Origin: JADLGL01 sp050184415
GTDB taxonomy: Bacteria > Pseudomonadota > Alphaproteobacteria > Rhizobiales > Kaistiaceae
Length of the DNA: 64,000 nt
Reading direction: 5' to 3'
Assembly: GCA_050184415.1 (NCBI GenBank)
Contig: JBFXAJ010000016.1
Location: 18,088 to 82,087 of the forward strand
The notes beneath the pieces were generated by a model. The model ran no database searches. It saw nothing but the letters and a program-made list of their open reading frames with translations, and had not been told where the DNA came from. Positions 47,520 to 56,053 of this stretch are shown in pieces (positions within the stretch are counted from its first letter, which is position 1; each line of letters starts with the position of its first letter). Both the position numbers and the translations under genes were made by a program.

Positions 47520-48452
47520 ATGAATTCCCGCATCACCGCCACACTCGCTGCCATCGTTGCCGTCGCCATTGGCGGCGTGATCTACGCCATCACGGCCGAC
47601 GGCATCGGTTACGGCCCGAACGCGGAGGCGGAGCCGCTGGTCGTCGCGCAGGCCAACCCGATCCCCGCCCCTCCGCCGGCGGCACCAGCATCGGCGCCCG
47701 CTCCGCTCGCGGCGCCGGTTCCGGTCGGAGATGCGTTCACCGCCGAACAGCAGGCCGCGATCAACGCGATGATCGGCAACTACATCGCCGCCAATCCCGG
47801 GTTCATCCGCGACTATCTGATGGCCAATCCGAACGTGATCCGGGACGCCGCGACCGAGCTCGAGCGGCGCCGCCTCGACGAGGAGGCCGCGCGCCAGGCC
47901 GAGGCGATCGCCCAGTATCGCGACCAGCTCCTCCATTCACCGCGGCAGGCGGTGATCGGCAATCCCGACGGCGACGTCACGCTGGTCGAGTTCTTCGACT
48001 ACAACTGCACCTACTGCAAACGCGCCCTCGACGACATGAACCGGCTCGTCGCCGACGACCCGAACCTTCGCATCGTCCTGAAGGAATTCCCGGTCCTCGG
48101 CGTGGGATCCACCGAAGCCGCCCAGGTCGCCGCCGGCGTCATCATGATCGCGCCCGATCGCTACGACGCGTTCCACCAGCTCCTCCTCGGCAGCGCGGCA
48201 CCGGCAACGGGCGAGCTGGCGATGGCTGCGGCCGAGCAGGTCGGCATCGACCGCGCGGCGCTCACCGAAGCGCTCCAGAGCAACGAGATCGTGGCGACCA
48301 TCAACGAAGCCTACGTCATGGCCGGCGCCCTTGGCCTCACCGGGACGCCGTCCTACGTCATCGGCGATCAGGTGGTCGTGGGCGCGGTCGGCTATGACGC
48401 TCTTCGGGGGATGATCGATTCCATGCGGGAATGCGGCCAGGCGGCCTGCTGA
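47520..48452 (+). CDS. DsbA family periplasmic thiol:disulfide protein
   Basis: A 310-residue protein. An uncleaved or cleaved N-terminal segment (residues 5-22), an Ala/Pro-rich linker, a helical region near 75-140 (FTAEQQAAINAMIGNYIAANPGF) and a thioredoxin-fold domain from about 148. The redox motif is CTYC in FDYNCTYCKRALDDM near residues 159-173, and the cis-proline loop is TGTPSYVIGD near 280. The arrangement matches the DsbA/ScsC-like group of Alphaproteobacteria. Two further cysteines lie at the C-terminus (RECGQAAC). It should act on disulfides of exported proteins. It lies upstream of aroQ with an 88-base gap. Confidence 0.87.
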   Translation: MNSRITATLAAIVAVAIGGVIYAITADGIGYGPNAEAEPLVVAQANPIPAPPPAAPASAPAPLAAPVPVGDAFTAEQQAAINAMIGNYIAANPGFIRDYLMANPNVIRDAATELERRRLDEEAARQAEAIAQYRDQLLHSPRQAVIGNPDGDVTLVEFFDYNCTYCKRALDDMNRLVADDPNLRIVLKEFPVLGVGSTEAAQVAAGVIMIAPDRYDAFHQLLLGSAAPATGELAMAAAEQVGIDRAALTEALQSNEIVATINEAYVMAGALGLTGTPSYVIGDQVVVGAVGYDALRGMIDSMRECGQAAC

Positions 48453-48540
48453 AGCCGCTTCGCATTTCGGGCCGGAACCCCTATAAGCGGCTGGCTTTGC
48501 CGCAAAGGCAGGCAATCGCACGGGTGCCCGCCTTCAACGC

Positions 48541-48984
48541 ATGCCCGATACCATTCTCATCCTGAACGGCCCGAACCTCAACCTCCTGGGCAAGCGCCAG
48601 CCGGAGGTCTACGGCACGGGGACGCTCGCCGACATCGAGCGCCAGTGCCGCGAGGCGGCCGATCGCCTGAAGCTCGCGGTCGATTTCCGGCAGAGCAACA
48701 CCGAAGGCGCGCTGGTCGACTGGATCCAGGAAGCCGGCGGCGGGGCCGCACGGGGCATCGTCATCAATCCTGGGGCCTATACCCACACCTCGGTGGCGAT
48801 CCGCGATGCGATCCTGGCGGCGGCGCTGCCGGCCATCGAGGTCCACCTCAGCAACATTTTTGCCCGCGAGACATTTCGTCATCATTCCTATATCTCGCCG
48901 GTGGCTGCGGGCGTGATCTGCGGCCTCGGGCCGGCGGGCTACGTGCTCGCGGTCGAGGCGCTGGCAAAGCTACTCGCGAAGTAA
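48541..48984 (+). CDS. aroQ: 3-dehydroquinate dehydratase, type II
   Basis: A 147-residue flavodoxin-fold enzyme that turns 3-dehydroquinate into 3-dehydroshikimate. The N-terminal LNGPNLNLLGKRQPEVYG motif lies near residues 8-25, with Arg and Tyr of the active lid (R19, Y24); INPGAYTHTSVAIRDA lies near 75-90; catalytic histidine is in VEVHLSN-type EVHLSNIFARE near 100-110; RHHSYISPVAAGVICGLG lies near 113-130. The gene stands directly upstream of accB and accC, a very common order. Confidence 0.96.
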   Translation: MPDTILILNGPNLNLLGKRQPEVYGTGTLADIERQCREAADRLKLAVDFRQSNTEGALVDWIQEAGGGAARGIVINPGAYTHTSVAIRDAILAAALPAIEVHLSNIFARETFRHHSYISPVAAGVICGLGPAGYVLAVEALAKLLAK

Positions 48985-49007
48985 CTCCCCGTTCTGGGAC
49001 GAGAAGG

Positions 49008-49469
49008 ATGGCGTCGAAGACACCCGCGTTGGACCATGAGCTCATTCGCGAGCTGGCCCGTCTCCTCACCGAGACGAACCTCACGGAAATCGAGATCGAG
49101 AACGACGACCTCCGTGTCCGCGTCGCCCGCCAGGCGGTGACGGTCCAGGCGGCCGTGGCGCCGCAGCCGGTCGCGATGGGGCCGGGCGAAACGAAGGCCG
49201 TAGTGTCGGCCACGGCCGAAGGCGGCGGACCGCATCCCGGCGCGGTGCCCTCGCCCATGGTCGGCACCGCCTATCGCGCGCCCGATCCCGATGCCCGTCC
49301 GTTCGTCGAGGTCGGCGACACGGTGAAGGTCGGGCAGACCGTCCTCATCGTCGAGGCGATGAAGACGATGAACCAGATTCCGGCGCCGCGGGCGGGGACG
49401 GTCACGCAGATCCTCGTCAATGACGGCCAGCCGGTCGAATATGGCGAACCGCTCCTGATCATCGAATGA
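49008..49469 (+). CDS. accB: Biotin carboxyl carrier protein of acetyl-CoA carboxylase
   Basis: A 153-residue BCCP. An N-terminal region for subunit assembly (LIRELARLLTETNLTEIEIE near residues 12-31), a Pro/Ala linker and a biotinyl domain near 78-153 with the biotinylated lysine in VEAMKTMNQIPAPRAG near 117-132. It carries CO2 from AccC to the carboxyltransferase in fatty acid synthesis. The ATG follows GAGAAGG closely, 23 bases after aroQ, and accC starts 13 bases downstream. Confidence 0.96.
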   Translation: MASKTPALDHELIRELARLLTETNLTEIEIENDDLRVRVARQAVTVQAAVAPQPVAMGPGETKAVVSATAEGGGPHPGAVPSPMVGTAYRAPDPDARPFVEVGDTVKVGQTVLIVEAMKTMNQIPAPRAGTVTQILVNDGQPVEYGEPLLIIE

Positions 49470-49482
49470 GCGGACGACCGCG

Positions 49483-50823
49483 ATGTTCAACAAGATCCTG
49501 ATCGCGAACCGCGGCGAGATCGCTCTTCGCGTCCTTCGCGCCTGCAAGGAGCTTGGCATCCCGACCGTCGCGGTCCACTCGACCGCGGACGCCGACGCGA
49601 TGTATGTGCGCCTCGCCGACGAGAGCGTGTGCATCGGCCCGCCGCCGGCGCGCGAGAGCTACCTCAACATCCCGCAGATCCTGGCGGCCTGCGAGATCAC
49701 CGGGGCCGACGCGGTCCATCCCGGCTACGGCTTCCTGTCTGAGAACGCCCGCTTCGCCGAGATCCTTGCCGCCCACAAGGTGACCTTCATCGGCCCGAAG
49801 GCCGAGCACATCCGCATCATGGGCGACAAGATCGAGGCCAAGCGCACCGCAGTGCGCCTCGGCATTCCCGTCGTCCCCGGCTCCGACGGCGGCATCGGCG
49901 ACCTCGATATGGCGAAGGCCAAGGCCGCGGAGATCGGCTACCCCATCCTCATCAAGGCGGCTGCCGGCGGCGGCGGGCGCGGCATGAAGGTGGCGGAGAA
50001 CGCGGACAAGCTCGCGGACGCCTTCAACACCGCCCGGGCCGAGGCCCGCGCCGCCTTCGGCGACGGCACGGTCTACCTCGAGAAGTACCTTGCGAAACCC
50101 CGCCACATCGAGATCCAGGTGATGGGCGACGGCAAGGGCGGCGCCATCCATCTCGGCGAGCGCGACTGCTCGCTGCAGCGGCGGCACCAGAAGGTGTGGG
50201 AGGAGTCGCCCTCGCCGGCGCTCGAGCCGGCGCAGCGCGCGAAGATCGGCGGGATCGTGGCCAAGGCGATGCAGGACCTCGGCTATTCCGGCGCCGGGAC
50301 GGTCGAGTTCCTCTACGAGAATGGCGAGTTCTACTTCATCGAGATGAACACCCGGCTCCAGGTCGAGCACCCGGTGACCGAGGCGATCACCGGCCTCGAC
50401 CTCGTCAACGAGCAGATCCGCATCGCTGCGGGCGACGGTCTTTCGGTGAAGCAGAAGGAGGTCCGCTTCGAGGGCCACGCCATCGAATGCCGGATCAATG
50501 CCGAGGACCCCGCGACCTTCGCGCCGTCGCCCGGAAAGATTTCCTATTACCATCCGCCGGGCGGTCTCGGCGTCCGCGTCGATTCCGGCGCATATCAGGG
50601 CTACCGGATCCCGCCCTATTACGACAGCCTCATCGGCAAGCTCATCGTCCATGGCCGGACGCGCCAGGAATGCCTGATGCGTCTTCGCCGCGCCCTCGAC
50701 GAATTCGTCGTCGACGGCATCCAGACTACGATCCCCCTCTTCCGCCGCCTGGTGGACGATGCTGATATCCAGGCGGGACGGTACGACATTCACTGGCTCG
50801 AGCATCGTCTCGCGAATTGGTGA
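49483..50823 (+). CDS. accC: Biotin carboxylase subunit of acetyl-CoA carboxylase
   Basis: A 446-residue ATP-grasp enzyme, normal length. MFNKILIANRGEIALRVLRAC starts the N-terminal domain; the ATP-binding KAAAGGGGRGMK lies near residues 159-170, the metal and bicarbonate site EFYFIEMNTRLQVEHPVTE near 281-299 and the conserved RxDS-type RVDSGAYQGYRIPPYYDSLIGKL near 338-360. It carboxylates biotin on AccB. One base separates its stop from the aat start, so aroQ-accB-accC-aat form one operon. Confidence 0.97.
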   Translation: MFNKILIANRGEIALRVLRACKELGIPTVAVHSTADADAMYVRLADESVCIGPPPARESYLNIPQILAACEITGADAVHPGYGFLSENARFAEILAAHKVTFIGPKAEHIRIMGDKIEAKRTAVRLGIPVVPGSDGGIGDLDMAKAKAAEIGYPILIKAAAGGGGRGMKVAENADKLADAFNTARAEARAAFGDGTVYLEKYLAKPRHIEIQVMGDGKGGAIHLGERDCSLQRRHQKVWEESPSPALEPAQRAKIGGIVAKAMQDLGYSGAGTVEFLYENGEFYFIEMNTRLQVEHPVTEAITGLDLVNEQIRIAAGDGLSVKQKEVRFEGHAIECRINAEDPATFAPSPGKISYYHPPGGLGVRVDSGAYQGYRIPPYYDSLIGKLIVHGRTRQECLMRLRRALDEFVVDGIQTTIPLFRRLVDDADIQAGRYDIHWLEHRLANW

Positions 50824-50824
50824 G

Positions 50825-51493
50825 ATGCGCAGCAACGGCGAACGGCTGGACATTACCCCGGAGGTCCTCCTCAAGGCCTATGCCATCGGCGTGTTCCCGA
50901 TGGCCGAGTCCGCGGAGGATCCGGGGCTCTTCTGGGTCGAGCCGGATACCCGCGGCGTCCTGCCGCTCAACGCCTTCCATGTCCCGAAGCGCCTCGCGCG
51001 GACGATTCGGCAGAACCGGTTCGAGATCCGCATCGACACCGACTTCGCGGCGGTGATCGACGGCTGCGCCCGATCCGTGCCCGGCCGGCGCAAGACATGG
51101 ATCAACGCCCGCATTAGGCGCCTCTATGGGCAGTTGTTCGACCTCGGACATGCCCACACGGTCGAAACCTGGCGTGACGGGAAGCTTGTCGGCGGCCTCT
51201 ACGGGCTGTCGATCGGCGCGGCCTTCTTCGGCGAGAGCATGTTCTCGGTCGAGCGCGATGCGTCCAAGGTGGCGCTGGTCCATCTCGCCGAGCGGCTGAA
51301 GGCCGGCGGCTACAAGCTGCTCGACACCCAGTTCACGACCGAGCACCTGAAGCGCTTCGGCGCCATCGACGTCGATCGCACGAGCTATCAGAAGCTTCTC
51401 GACGAAGCCTTGGCCGCGAAAGCCGATTTCTACGGCGCCGCCGGCGGCGGGACTTCCGAGGCCGTCTTGCAGTCGGTCAGCCACACGTCATAG
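50825..51493 (+). CDS. aat: Leucyl/phenylalanyl-tRNA--protein transferase
   Basis: A 222-residue Aat with the family's LLKAYAIGVFPMAESAED near residues 15-32, FWVEPDTRGVLPLNAFHVPKRLAR near 36-59, GRRKTWINARIRRLYGQLFDLGHAHTVETW (positions 87-116) and GLYGLSIGAAFFGESMFS near 124-141. It adds Leu or Phe to N-terminal Arg or Lys for ClpS-ClpAP degradation. The ATG one base after accC was chosen; the longer frame overlaps accC. Its last 64 bases overlap the 3' end of the convergent DUF2155 gene. Confidence 0.94.
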   Translation: MRSNGERLDITPEVLLKAYAIGVFPMAESAEDPGLFWVEPDTRGVLPLNAFHVPKRLARTIRQNRFEIRIDTDFAAVIDGCARSVPGRRKTWINARIRRLYGQLFDLGHAHTVETWRDGKLVGGLYGLSIGAAFFGESMFSVERDASKVALVHLAERLKAGGYKLLDTQFTTEHLKRFGAIDVDRTSYQKLLDEALAAKADFYGAAGGGTSEAVLQSVSHTS

Positions 51494-51858
51494 ACGGCGT
51501 GCTCGATGGCGTGCAGCGCCGGGCTGTCGGCGAACATCCACCCCGTGAAAATGCGCTGGATCGTCCGCTCGACCGTGATCTCGTCGACTTCCACGAAAGC
51601 ATCGGTCCGCGGCGGTTCGTCGGGCGTCCGGGCGTAGCAGACCCGCGGCGTGATCTGGAGCACGCCGAACTGAACCGTCTCGTTGATGTAGACGTCGAAG
51701 GTGATGATCCGGCCGGTGATCTTGTCGAGGCCGGTGAACTCGGCGACCGTCCCCGAGATGCGGTCGGCCTGGGCCGGCAACGCCGCCAGCGCCCCGCCGG
51801 TCAGCACCAGCCCCGCAACGACGGCCCGGCGCAGCGGACCCGATCCGACAATCATCAT
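51430..51858 (-). CDS. DUF2155 secreted protein
   Basis: A 142-residue exported protein: signal peptide near residues 1-32 (ending ALPAQA), then the DUF2155 domain with ISGTVAEFTGLDKITGRIITFDVYINETVQFG (positions 34-65), TPRVCYARTPDEPPRTDAFVEVDE and IFTGWMFADSPALHAIEHAVYDVWLTDC. Two cysteines (CYAR and TDCK) probably form a disulfide. The function is unknown, though the domain is widely conserved in Alphaproteobacteria. The ATG at 51858 replaces an upstream TTG. Its stop lies inside the aat coding region, a 64-base tail-to-tail overlap. Confidence 0.88.
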   Translation of the reverse strand: MMIVGSGPLRRAVVAGLVLTGGALAALPAQADRISGTVAEFTGLDKITGRIITFDVYINETVQFGVLQITPRVCYARTPDEPPRTDAFVEVDEITVERTIQRIFTGWMFADSPALHAIEHAVYDVWLTDCKTASEVPPPAAP

Positions 51859-51940
51859 GCTTCCGCCGTTAGAGGCCAATTGTGGCGCTAGATAGCATGG
51901 CGGCGGCCGAAGGACAGGCGCTTCCCGCGCAAATGGACGC

Positions 51941-51977
51941 GAGGCGGACCTCGGCCTCGATGGCCGGGATCCGCCTC
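51941..51977 (-). terminator. Hairpin after the DUF3309 gene
   Basis: GAGGCGGA (51941-51948) pairs with TCCGCCTC (51970-51977) around a GC-rich interior that can pair further (CGGCC/GGCCG). It lies 17 bases beyond the DUF3309 stop. No T-run follows. Confidence 0.5.
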
Positions 51978-51994
51978 GTGCTGCGTCAAGCGCG

Positions 51995-52165
51995 CTAGGT
52001 GACGCGGAACGTACCGGTCAGAGCAAGGATGATGACGATGATCAGAAGAACGGCCAGCAGGCCTGACGGCCCGTAGCCCCAGTTGCGTGAGTAACCCCAC
52101 GACGGAAGCGCACCAAGAAGAAGCAAGACCAAGATGACGAGAAGTATGATCCCAAGCGTTGACAT
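51995..52165 (-). CDS. DUF3309 family membrane miniprotein
   Basis: A 56-residue protein too short for usual gene calls. It starts MSTLGIILLVILVLLLLGAL, then PSWGYSRNWGYGPSGLLAVL and a second hydrophobic helix LIIVIILALTGTFRVT. The PxWxYSRxWGYGPSG motif between two helices is diagnostic of DUF3309, whose function is unknown and which often appears among general-stress genes in Rhizobiales. A perfect EcfG-type promoter (GGAAC-N16-CGTT) lies 76 bases upstream at 52241-52265, in the 3' end of the HIT gene. Confidence 0.85.
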   Translation of the reverse strand: MSTLGIILLVILVLLLLGALPSWGYSRNWGYGPSGLLAVLLIIVIILALTGTFRVT

Positions 52166-52201
52166 AGCGATCGTCCTCTAGCGTGGACGCCGTCATAGAA
52201 T

Positions 52202-52224
52202 GCCGCCGCGTTGCTTGCGGCGGC
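52202..52224 (-). terminator. Hairpin after the HIT gene, inside the DUF3309 leader
   Basis: GCCGCCGC (52202-52209) pairs with GCGGCGGC (52217-52224) around a seven-base loop, 14 bases past the HIT stop. No T-run follows. It also lies in the predicted 5' leader of the DUF3309 transcript, so it may terminate HIT or shape that leader. Confidence 0.45.
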
Positions 52225-52237
52225 CAGCGTCTCGCAG

Positions 52238-52657
52238 CTAAACGAGCGCGCGGCGAATTCGTTCCGCGTTCTCCTTGAGGACTTCCGGAGATTCCATGGG
52301 AGCCGGGTGCTCCCGCAACGGGCGGTCCGCCCAGCGCGGGATGACGTTGAAGTGGAGGTGGAACACGCTCTGCCCGGCGGCCTCCTCGTTGTGCTGCCGG
52401 ATCGCGACCCCGTCGGCGCCCATGCCGGTCATCGCGGCCTGCGCAATACGGCGAACCGCCTTGATGGCCTCCGCAAGGGTCGCATCGTCAGCGTCGAGAA
52501 GGTGACGCGACGGCTTCTTCGGGATCACCAGCACATGGCCCGGGCTGATCGGCATGATGTCCATGATCACGAGGACCGCGTCGTCCTCGTAGACCTTGTG
52601 CGACGGCAGGTCGCCGCGGATGATCTTCGCGAATACGTTGTTGGGGTCGTAGCTCAT
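52238..52657 (-). CDS. HIT (histidine triad) family nucleotide-binding protein
   Basis: A 139-residue HIT-family protein: MSYDPNNVFAKIIRGDLPSHKVYEDD at the N-terminus (positions 1-26), VLVIPKKPSRHLLD near residues 43-56 and the triad region QSVFHLHFNVIPRW near 96-109 (HxHxx form, third position Val-Ile rather than a third His). HIT hydrolases cleave nucleoside phosphoramidates. The ATG at 52657 fits the family start; the longer frame overlaps the neighbouring permease gene. It lies eight bases after the ABC-2 permease stop on the same strand and may be the last gene of that operon. Confidence 0.9.
   Translation of the reverse strand: MSYDPNNVFAKIIRGDLPSHKVYEDDAVLVIMDIMPISPGHVLVIPKKPSRHLLDADDATLAEAIKAVRRIAQAAMTGMGADGVAIRQHNEEAAGQSVFHLHFNVIPRWADRPLREHPAPMESPEVLKENAERIRRALV
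52241..52265 (-). promoter_or_regulatory. EcfG-type general stress promoter for the DUF3309 gene
   Basis: Minus strand GGAAC at 52265-52261, a 16-base spacer, then CGTT at 52244-52241: a perfect match to the sigma-EcfG consensus GGAAC-N16/17-CGTT. It lies within the last codons of the HIT gene and points at DUF3309. Confidence 0.7.
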
Positions 52658-52665
52658 CCCTTTGC

Positions 52666-53841
52666 CTATTCCCTGACGGTGCCCTTGCCGAGCGTCGCGC
52701 GCATGCGCCACGCCGCGAGCGCCAGGAGCACGATCGCAAAGGCGGCGAGGACGCCGAGCTCCGGCAGGATATCGAGGATCGTGCCGCCACGCCTCTGGAT
52801 CTCCGCGAAGGCGTCGAGCGCCCAGGCATGCGGCGTGAAATGCGCGATCGTGCTGAGCGTCGGGCCGAACAGCTCGAGCGGCAGCATGCAGCCGCCGAGC
52901 GCGGCGAGGCCGAGACCGGAGATGACGCCGACAATGCTGGCGATCTGGTCGCTACGGAAAAGTGTGCCGAAGAGCATCGCCCCGCCCGCGGCCACCGCGG
53001 CGAAGAGAAGGATGATCGCGGCCGCGCCGAGGAGATTGCCCCAGTCGATCTGGAAGATGAGCGTGGTCGCGGCGACGATGTAGAGGCCCTGCGCGAGGCT
53101 GACGAGAAGCCGGCCCGTTGCCTCGCCGGTGATCAAGGTCGCGGCCGATGTCGGCGTCCCGAGCATCCGGCGCGTCACGCCGAGATTGCGCGCCTGGATC
53201 AGCGCGGCGGATGCCGCAAGACCCGTGAGGAACATGAAGAGGAGGAGCTGGCTGGTCGCCGGGATCTGGAACTGGCTGCTGACGCCCTCGAAGGGCGATT
53301 CGCCTTCGACCGCGTTCTCAACGCCGATGACCGGCACGGCGGCGAAGGCGGTGTTCACGGCGGTCTCGGCCGCGGCCCGGGCCGCACCTCGCCCGGTGAC
53401 GAAGCGGATGGCGACCGAGCGCGCGGTCGCTTCGCCCATGGCTTCCGTGATGATGGCGCCGTACTGGGCCGCGGCGCCGCCGGCCGGGCCGATGACCTCG
53501 ACCGGAACGGCCGTCCCCGCCGCGACCTGGGCGTCCACGTCGCCCGGAATGACGATCGCGATCGCGGCGGACCCTTGCTCGACGCGGGAAACGGCCTCGG
53601 CACGATCCGCGATTCGTGCGACCGCAACGGCGTCGTCGGCCTCAAGAGCCGCCACGAACGCATCGCCGATCGTCGTTCCGGCGGGAGCGACGACGGCGAA
53701 GCGGACGCCCTCGCCGCCGCCGAACTGGGCGCCGATCAGGATCACGATGCCGAGCGGCAGGATGAAGACGAAGAAGAGATTGCCGCGGTCGCGGATGAAC
53801 CGGAGCAGCGCGATACCGGCGATGGCGAGGACCTTCCTCAT
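52666..53841 (-). CDS. ABC-2 type transporter permease, second subunit
   Basis: A 391-residue permease: an N-terminal membrane helix (RGNLFFVFILPLGIVILIGA near residues 19-38), a periplasmic domain of about 150 residues, and five or six C-terminal helices from about residue 195 (SQLLLFMFLTGLAASAALI, ARNLGVTRRMLGTPTSAATLITGE, SGLGLAALGGCMLPLELFG). This is the ABC-2/YhiH-like drug or lipid exporter fold. Its ATG overlaps the stop of the preceding paralogous permease by four bases. With the ATPase upstream it forms a three-gene exporter; the substrate is unknown. Confidence 0.85.
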   Translation of the reverse strand: MRKVLAIAGIALLRFIRDRGNLFFVFILPLGIVILIGAQFGGGEGVRFAVVAPAGTTIGDAFVAALEADDAVAVARIADRAEAVSRVEQGSAAIAIVIPGDVDAQVAAGTAVPVEVIGPAGGAAAQYGAIITEAMGEATARSVAIRFVTGRGAARAAAETAVNTAFAAVPVIGVENAVEGESPFEGVSSQFQIPATSQLLLFMFLTGLAASAALIQARNLGVTRRMLGTPTSAATLITGEATGRLLVSLAQGLYIVAATTLIFQIDWGNLLGAAAIILLFAAVAAGGAMLFGTLFRSDQIASIVGVISGLGLAALGGCMLPLELFGPTLSTIAHFTPHAWALDAFAEIQRRGGTILDILPELGVLAAFAIVLLALAAWRMRATLGKGTVRE

Positions 53842-55019
53842 GGCCGCAACGTCCTGCGGACGAGGAGAAGGCCCGCCGCCCCGGTCACGAGGCCCATCGC
53901 CAGCATGACGAGGACCGCCTGGAGCGCTGCCCCATTGGCGCCGCCGACAGCGTCGCCGAGGCCGCGGACATACCAGGCATTCGGTGTCACGTACCGGAGC
54001 GTTCCCATCAGCCCGCCCTCGGTCGTGAGCGGAACGAAGGTGCCCCCGAGCATTGCGAAGGTGACGCCGACGATGGCCTGGAGGTTCTGCGCCTGTTCGT
54101 TGGTCCGCGCGAGGCCGCCGACGAGCATCATGATCCCGGTGACGGCGAGGACCGCGGCGACGATGATCAGAAGCGCGAGCAGCGGATTCCCCCAATCCGC
54201 GCCCATGATCAGCGTCGAAGCGACCGCGAGGATGACAAGGGCGAGGATGCCGAGGAGCACGCTCGCTCCCGCCTTGCCCGCAAGGATGGCCGAGGGGGAG
54301 ATCGGCGCCGCGAGAAGGCGGGCCAGCGTCCCGTTGCCCCGCTCCTCGAGGATGCTCGCAACGGCCATGCCGGCGACGAAGAACACGAAGAACAGCCCCA
54401 GCCCCGCGGCGAAGAATGTCGCGGGCGGGAGCTGCCGCGAGCGCACCTCGGTCGTCGTCAGCGCGTAGGCCTGCGCCGATTGGGCAGCCTCCGCCGCCGC
54501 GGCTTCGAGGTCTTCCGGTGCGAGGACGCCGGCCGCGAGCCCGGCCCGCGCGGCGACCGAGCCGACATGGACGCTCTGCGCGAACTGGGCGGCGATCGAG
54601 TTGGCGATTGCCGTCGTGATCTCCGCAGCCGGCCCCCCCACGACACGGATGTTCACCGGCTGGCCGAGGATGACGAAATTGGAGAGGTTTTCCGGGAGGA
54701 CGAACACCGCGCCGACGTCGTCGGCATCCACCGCTGCCTCGGCGGCCTCCGCGGTGTCGAAGGTCGTGAGCGTCGCGACCCCGCCCTCCTCCATTCCGCG
54801 GAGGGCCGCCATGAAACCGTCGGAGACAGGGCCGGCGTCAGAGTCGACGACGCCGAGACGAAGATTGATATCGGGCGAGCCGCCGAAGACGCCGCCGAGG
54901 ACGAGGTTGAAGATGAAGGCAAGGGCGAGCGGCGCGGCGATGCCGACGACGAAGAAGGACCGGTCGCGCAGGCGCTGCGCCACCTCCTTGCGGCCGATGA
55001 TGAAGGCCGCGCGCAGCAT
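53838..55019 (-). CDS. ABC-2 type transporter permease, first subunit
   Basis: A 393-residue ABC-2 permease with an N-terminal helix (RSFFVVGIAAPLALAFIFNLVLG near residues 19-41), a periplasmic domain (SDAGPVSDGFMAALRGMEE, VLPENLSNFVILGQ) and a C-terminal membrane domain from about 200 (FFAAGLGLFFVFFVAGMAVA, SILEERGNGTLARLLAAPISPSAILAGKA, VGVTFAMLGGTFVPLTTEGG). It probably pairs with the following permease as a heterodimer. Its ATG shares a base with the ATPase stop (TGATG) and its own stop overlaps the next start by four bases. Confidence 0.86.
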   Translation of the reverse strand: MLRAAFIIGRKEVAQRLRDRSFFVVGIAAPLALAFIFNLVLGGVFGGSPDINLRLGVVDSDAGPVSDGFMAALRGMEEGGVATLTTFDTAEAAEAAVDADDVGAVFVLPENLSNFVILGQPVNIRVVGGPAAEITTAIANSIAAQFAQSVHVGSVAARAGLAAGVLAPEDLEAAAAEAAQSAQAYALTTTEVRSRQLPPATFFAAGLGLFFVFFVAGMAVASILEERGNGTLARLLAAPISPSAILAGKAGASVLLGILALVILAVASTLIMGADWGNPLLALLIIVAAVLAVTGIMMLVGGLARTNEQAQNLQAIVGVTFAMLGGTFVPLTTEGGLMGTLRYVTPNAWYVRGLGDAVGGANGAALQAVLVMLAMGLVTGAAGLLLVRRTLRP

Positions 55020-55963
55020 CAGTCGCGCAGCGCCTTGCCGGTGACGTGCAGGAAGACGGTCTCGAGGTCGGGCTTCTCGACGACCACCGAGCCGATCGAC
55101 ATGCCCCCTTCGGACAGCGCCTGCAGCACCGACGACAGGATCGCGCCGCCGTCCGCCGCAAGGACGGACACTTCCTCCGGCGTGGTGGAGACGTCGCTCA
55201 CCCCGGGAAGCGTCCGGACCGCATCGACCGCGGTTCGATCCTGGCCCGTCCCCGTGACGCGGATGCGGTCGTTCTCGCCGACGAGCTGCACGAGTTCCTG
55301 CTGCGTGCCCTCGGCCTTGATCTCGCCGCCGTCGATGATCGCGACGCGGTCGCAGAGGCGCTGGGCCTCCTCCATGTAATGCGTGGTGTAGAGGACCGCG
55401 ATGCCGACCCCGGCGAGCTGCTCGATGCTCTCGAGGATCGCGTTCCGCGACTGCGGGTCGACGCCCACGGTGGGCTCGTCGAGCACCAGCAGCGTCGGGC
55501 CGTGGATCAGTCCGATGCCGATGTTGAGCCGACGCTTCATGCCGCCTGAATAGGTGCCGCTGCGGTCGTTGGCACGGTCGGACAGGCCGATGACCTTGAG
55601 CACCTCATCGACGCGCTTCTTGAGCTCGGGTTCGGCAATTCCGTAGAGCCGGCCGAAGAAGAGGAGGTTCTCGCGCGCCGTGAGGTCGGGATAGATCGCG
55701 AGCTCCTGCGGCACGAGGCCGACATGGCGCTTGGGCGCCAGCGTCCGGGTCGTCATCGGCATGCCGACGACGTGGACCTCGCCCTCATCCGGGGCGAGGA
55801 GGCCGCAGATCATCGAGATGGTGGTGGTCTTGCCGGAGCCGTTCGGGCCGAGGAGCCCGTAGGTCTCGCCAGGGGCGATGCTGAGGCTGATGCCCTTGAC
55901 CGCCTCGATGGTCCCGAACCGCTTGCGAAGGCCGGTGGCCGAAAGGACGCTGGCAGTCTCCAT
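55019..55963 (-). CDS. ABC transporter ATP-binding protein (ABC-2/drug exporter type)
   Basis: A 314-residue ATPase. Walker A GPNGSGKTTTI lies near residues 38-48, the Q-loop VGLVPQELAIYPDLTARENLLF near 80-101, signature YSGGMKRRLNIGIGL near 138-152, Walker B LLVLDEPTVGVDPQSR near 158-173 and the H-loop LYTTHYMEEA near 190-199. The C-terminal 90 residues are the DUF4162-like extension of CcmA-type exporters. First gene of the exporter operon; the substrate is not known. Confidence 0.91.
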   Translation of the reverse strand: METASVLSATGLRKRFGTIEAVKGISLSIAPGETYGLLGPNGSGKTTTISMICGLLAPDEGEVHVVGMPMTTRTLAPKRHVGLVPQELAIYPDLTARENLLFFGRLYGIAEPELKKRVDEVLKVIGLSDRANDRSGTYSGGMKRRLNIGIGLIHGPTLLVLDEPTVGVDPQSRNAILESIEQLAGVGIAVLYTTHYMEEAQRLCDRVAIIDGGEIKAEGTQQELVQLVGENDRIRVTGTGQDRTAVDAVRTLPGVSDVSTTPEEVSVLAADGGAILSSVLQALSEGGMSIGSVVVEKPDLETVFLHVTGKALRD

Positions 55964-56053
55964 GGCACCTTCTTCGTTCTGGCGGGCGAAGCGGCCCGAT
56001 CAGACATGTGTCCGCGGGCGCCGATTGTCCAGCGACGCCGTCCGTTTTCCGCG

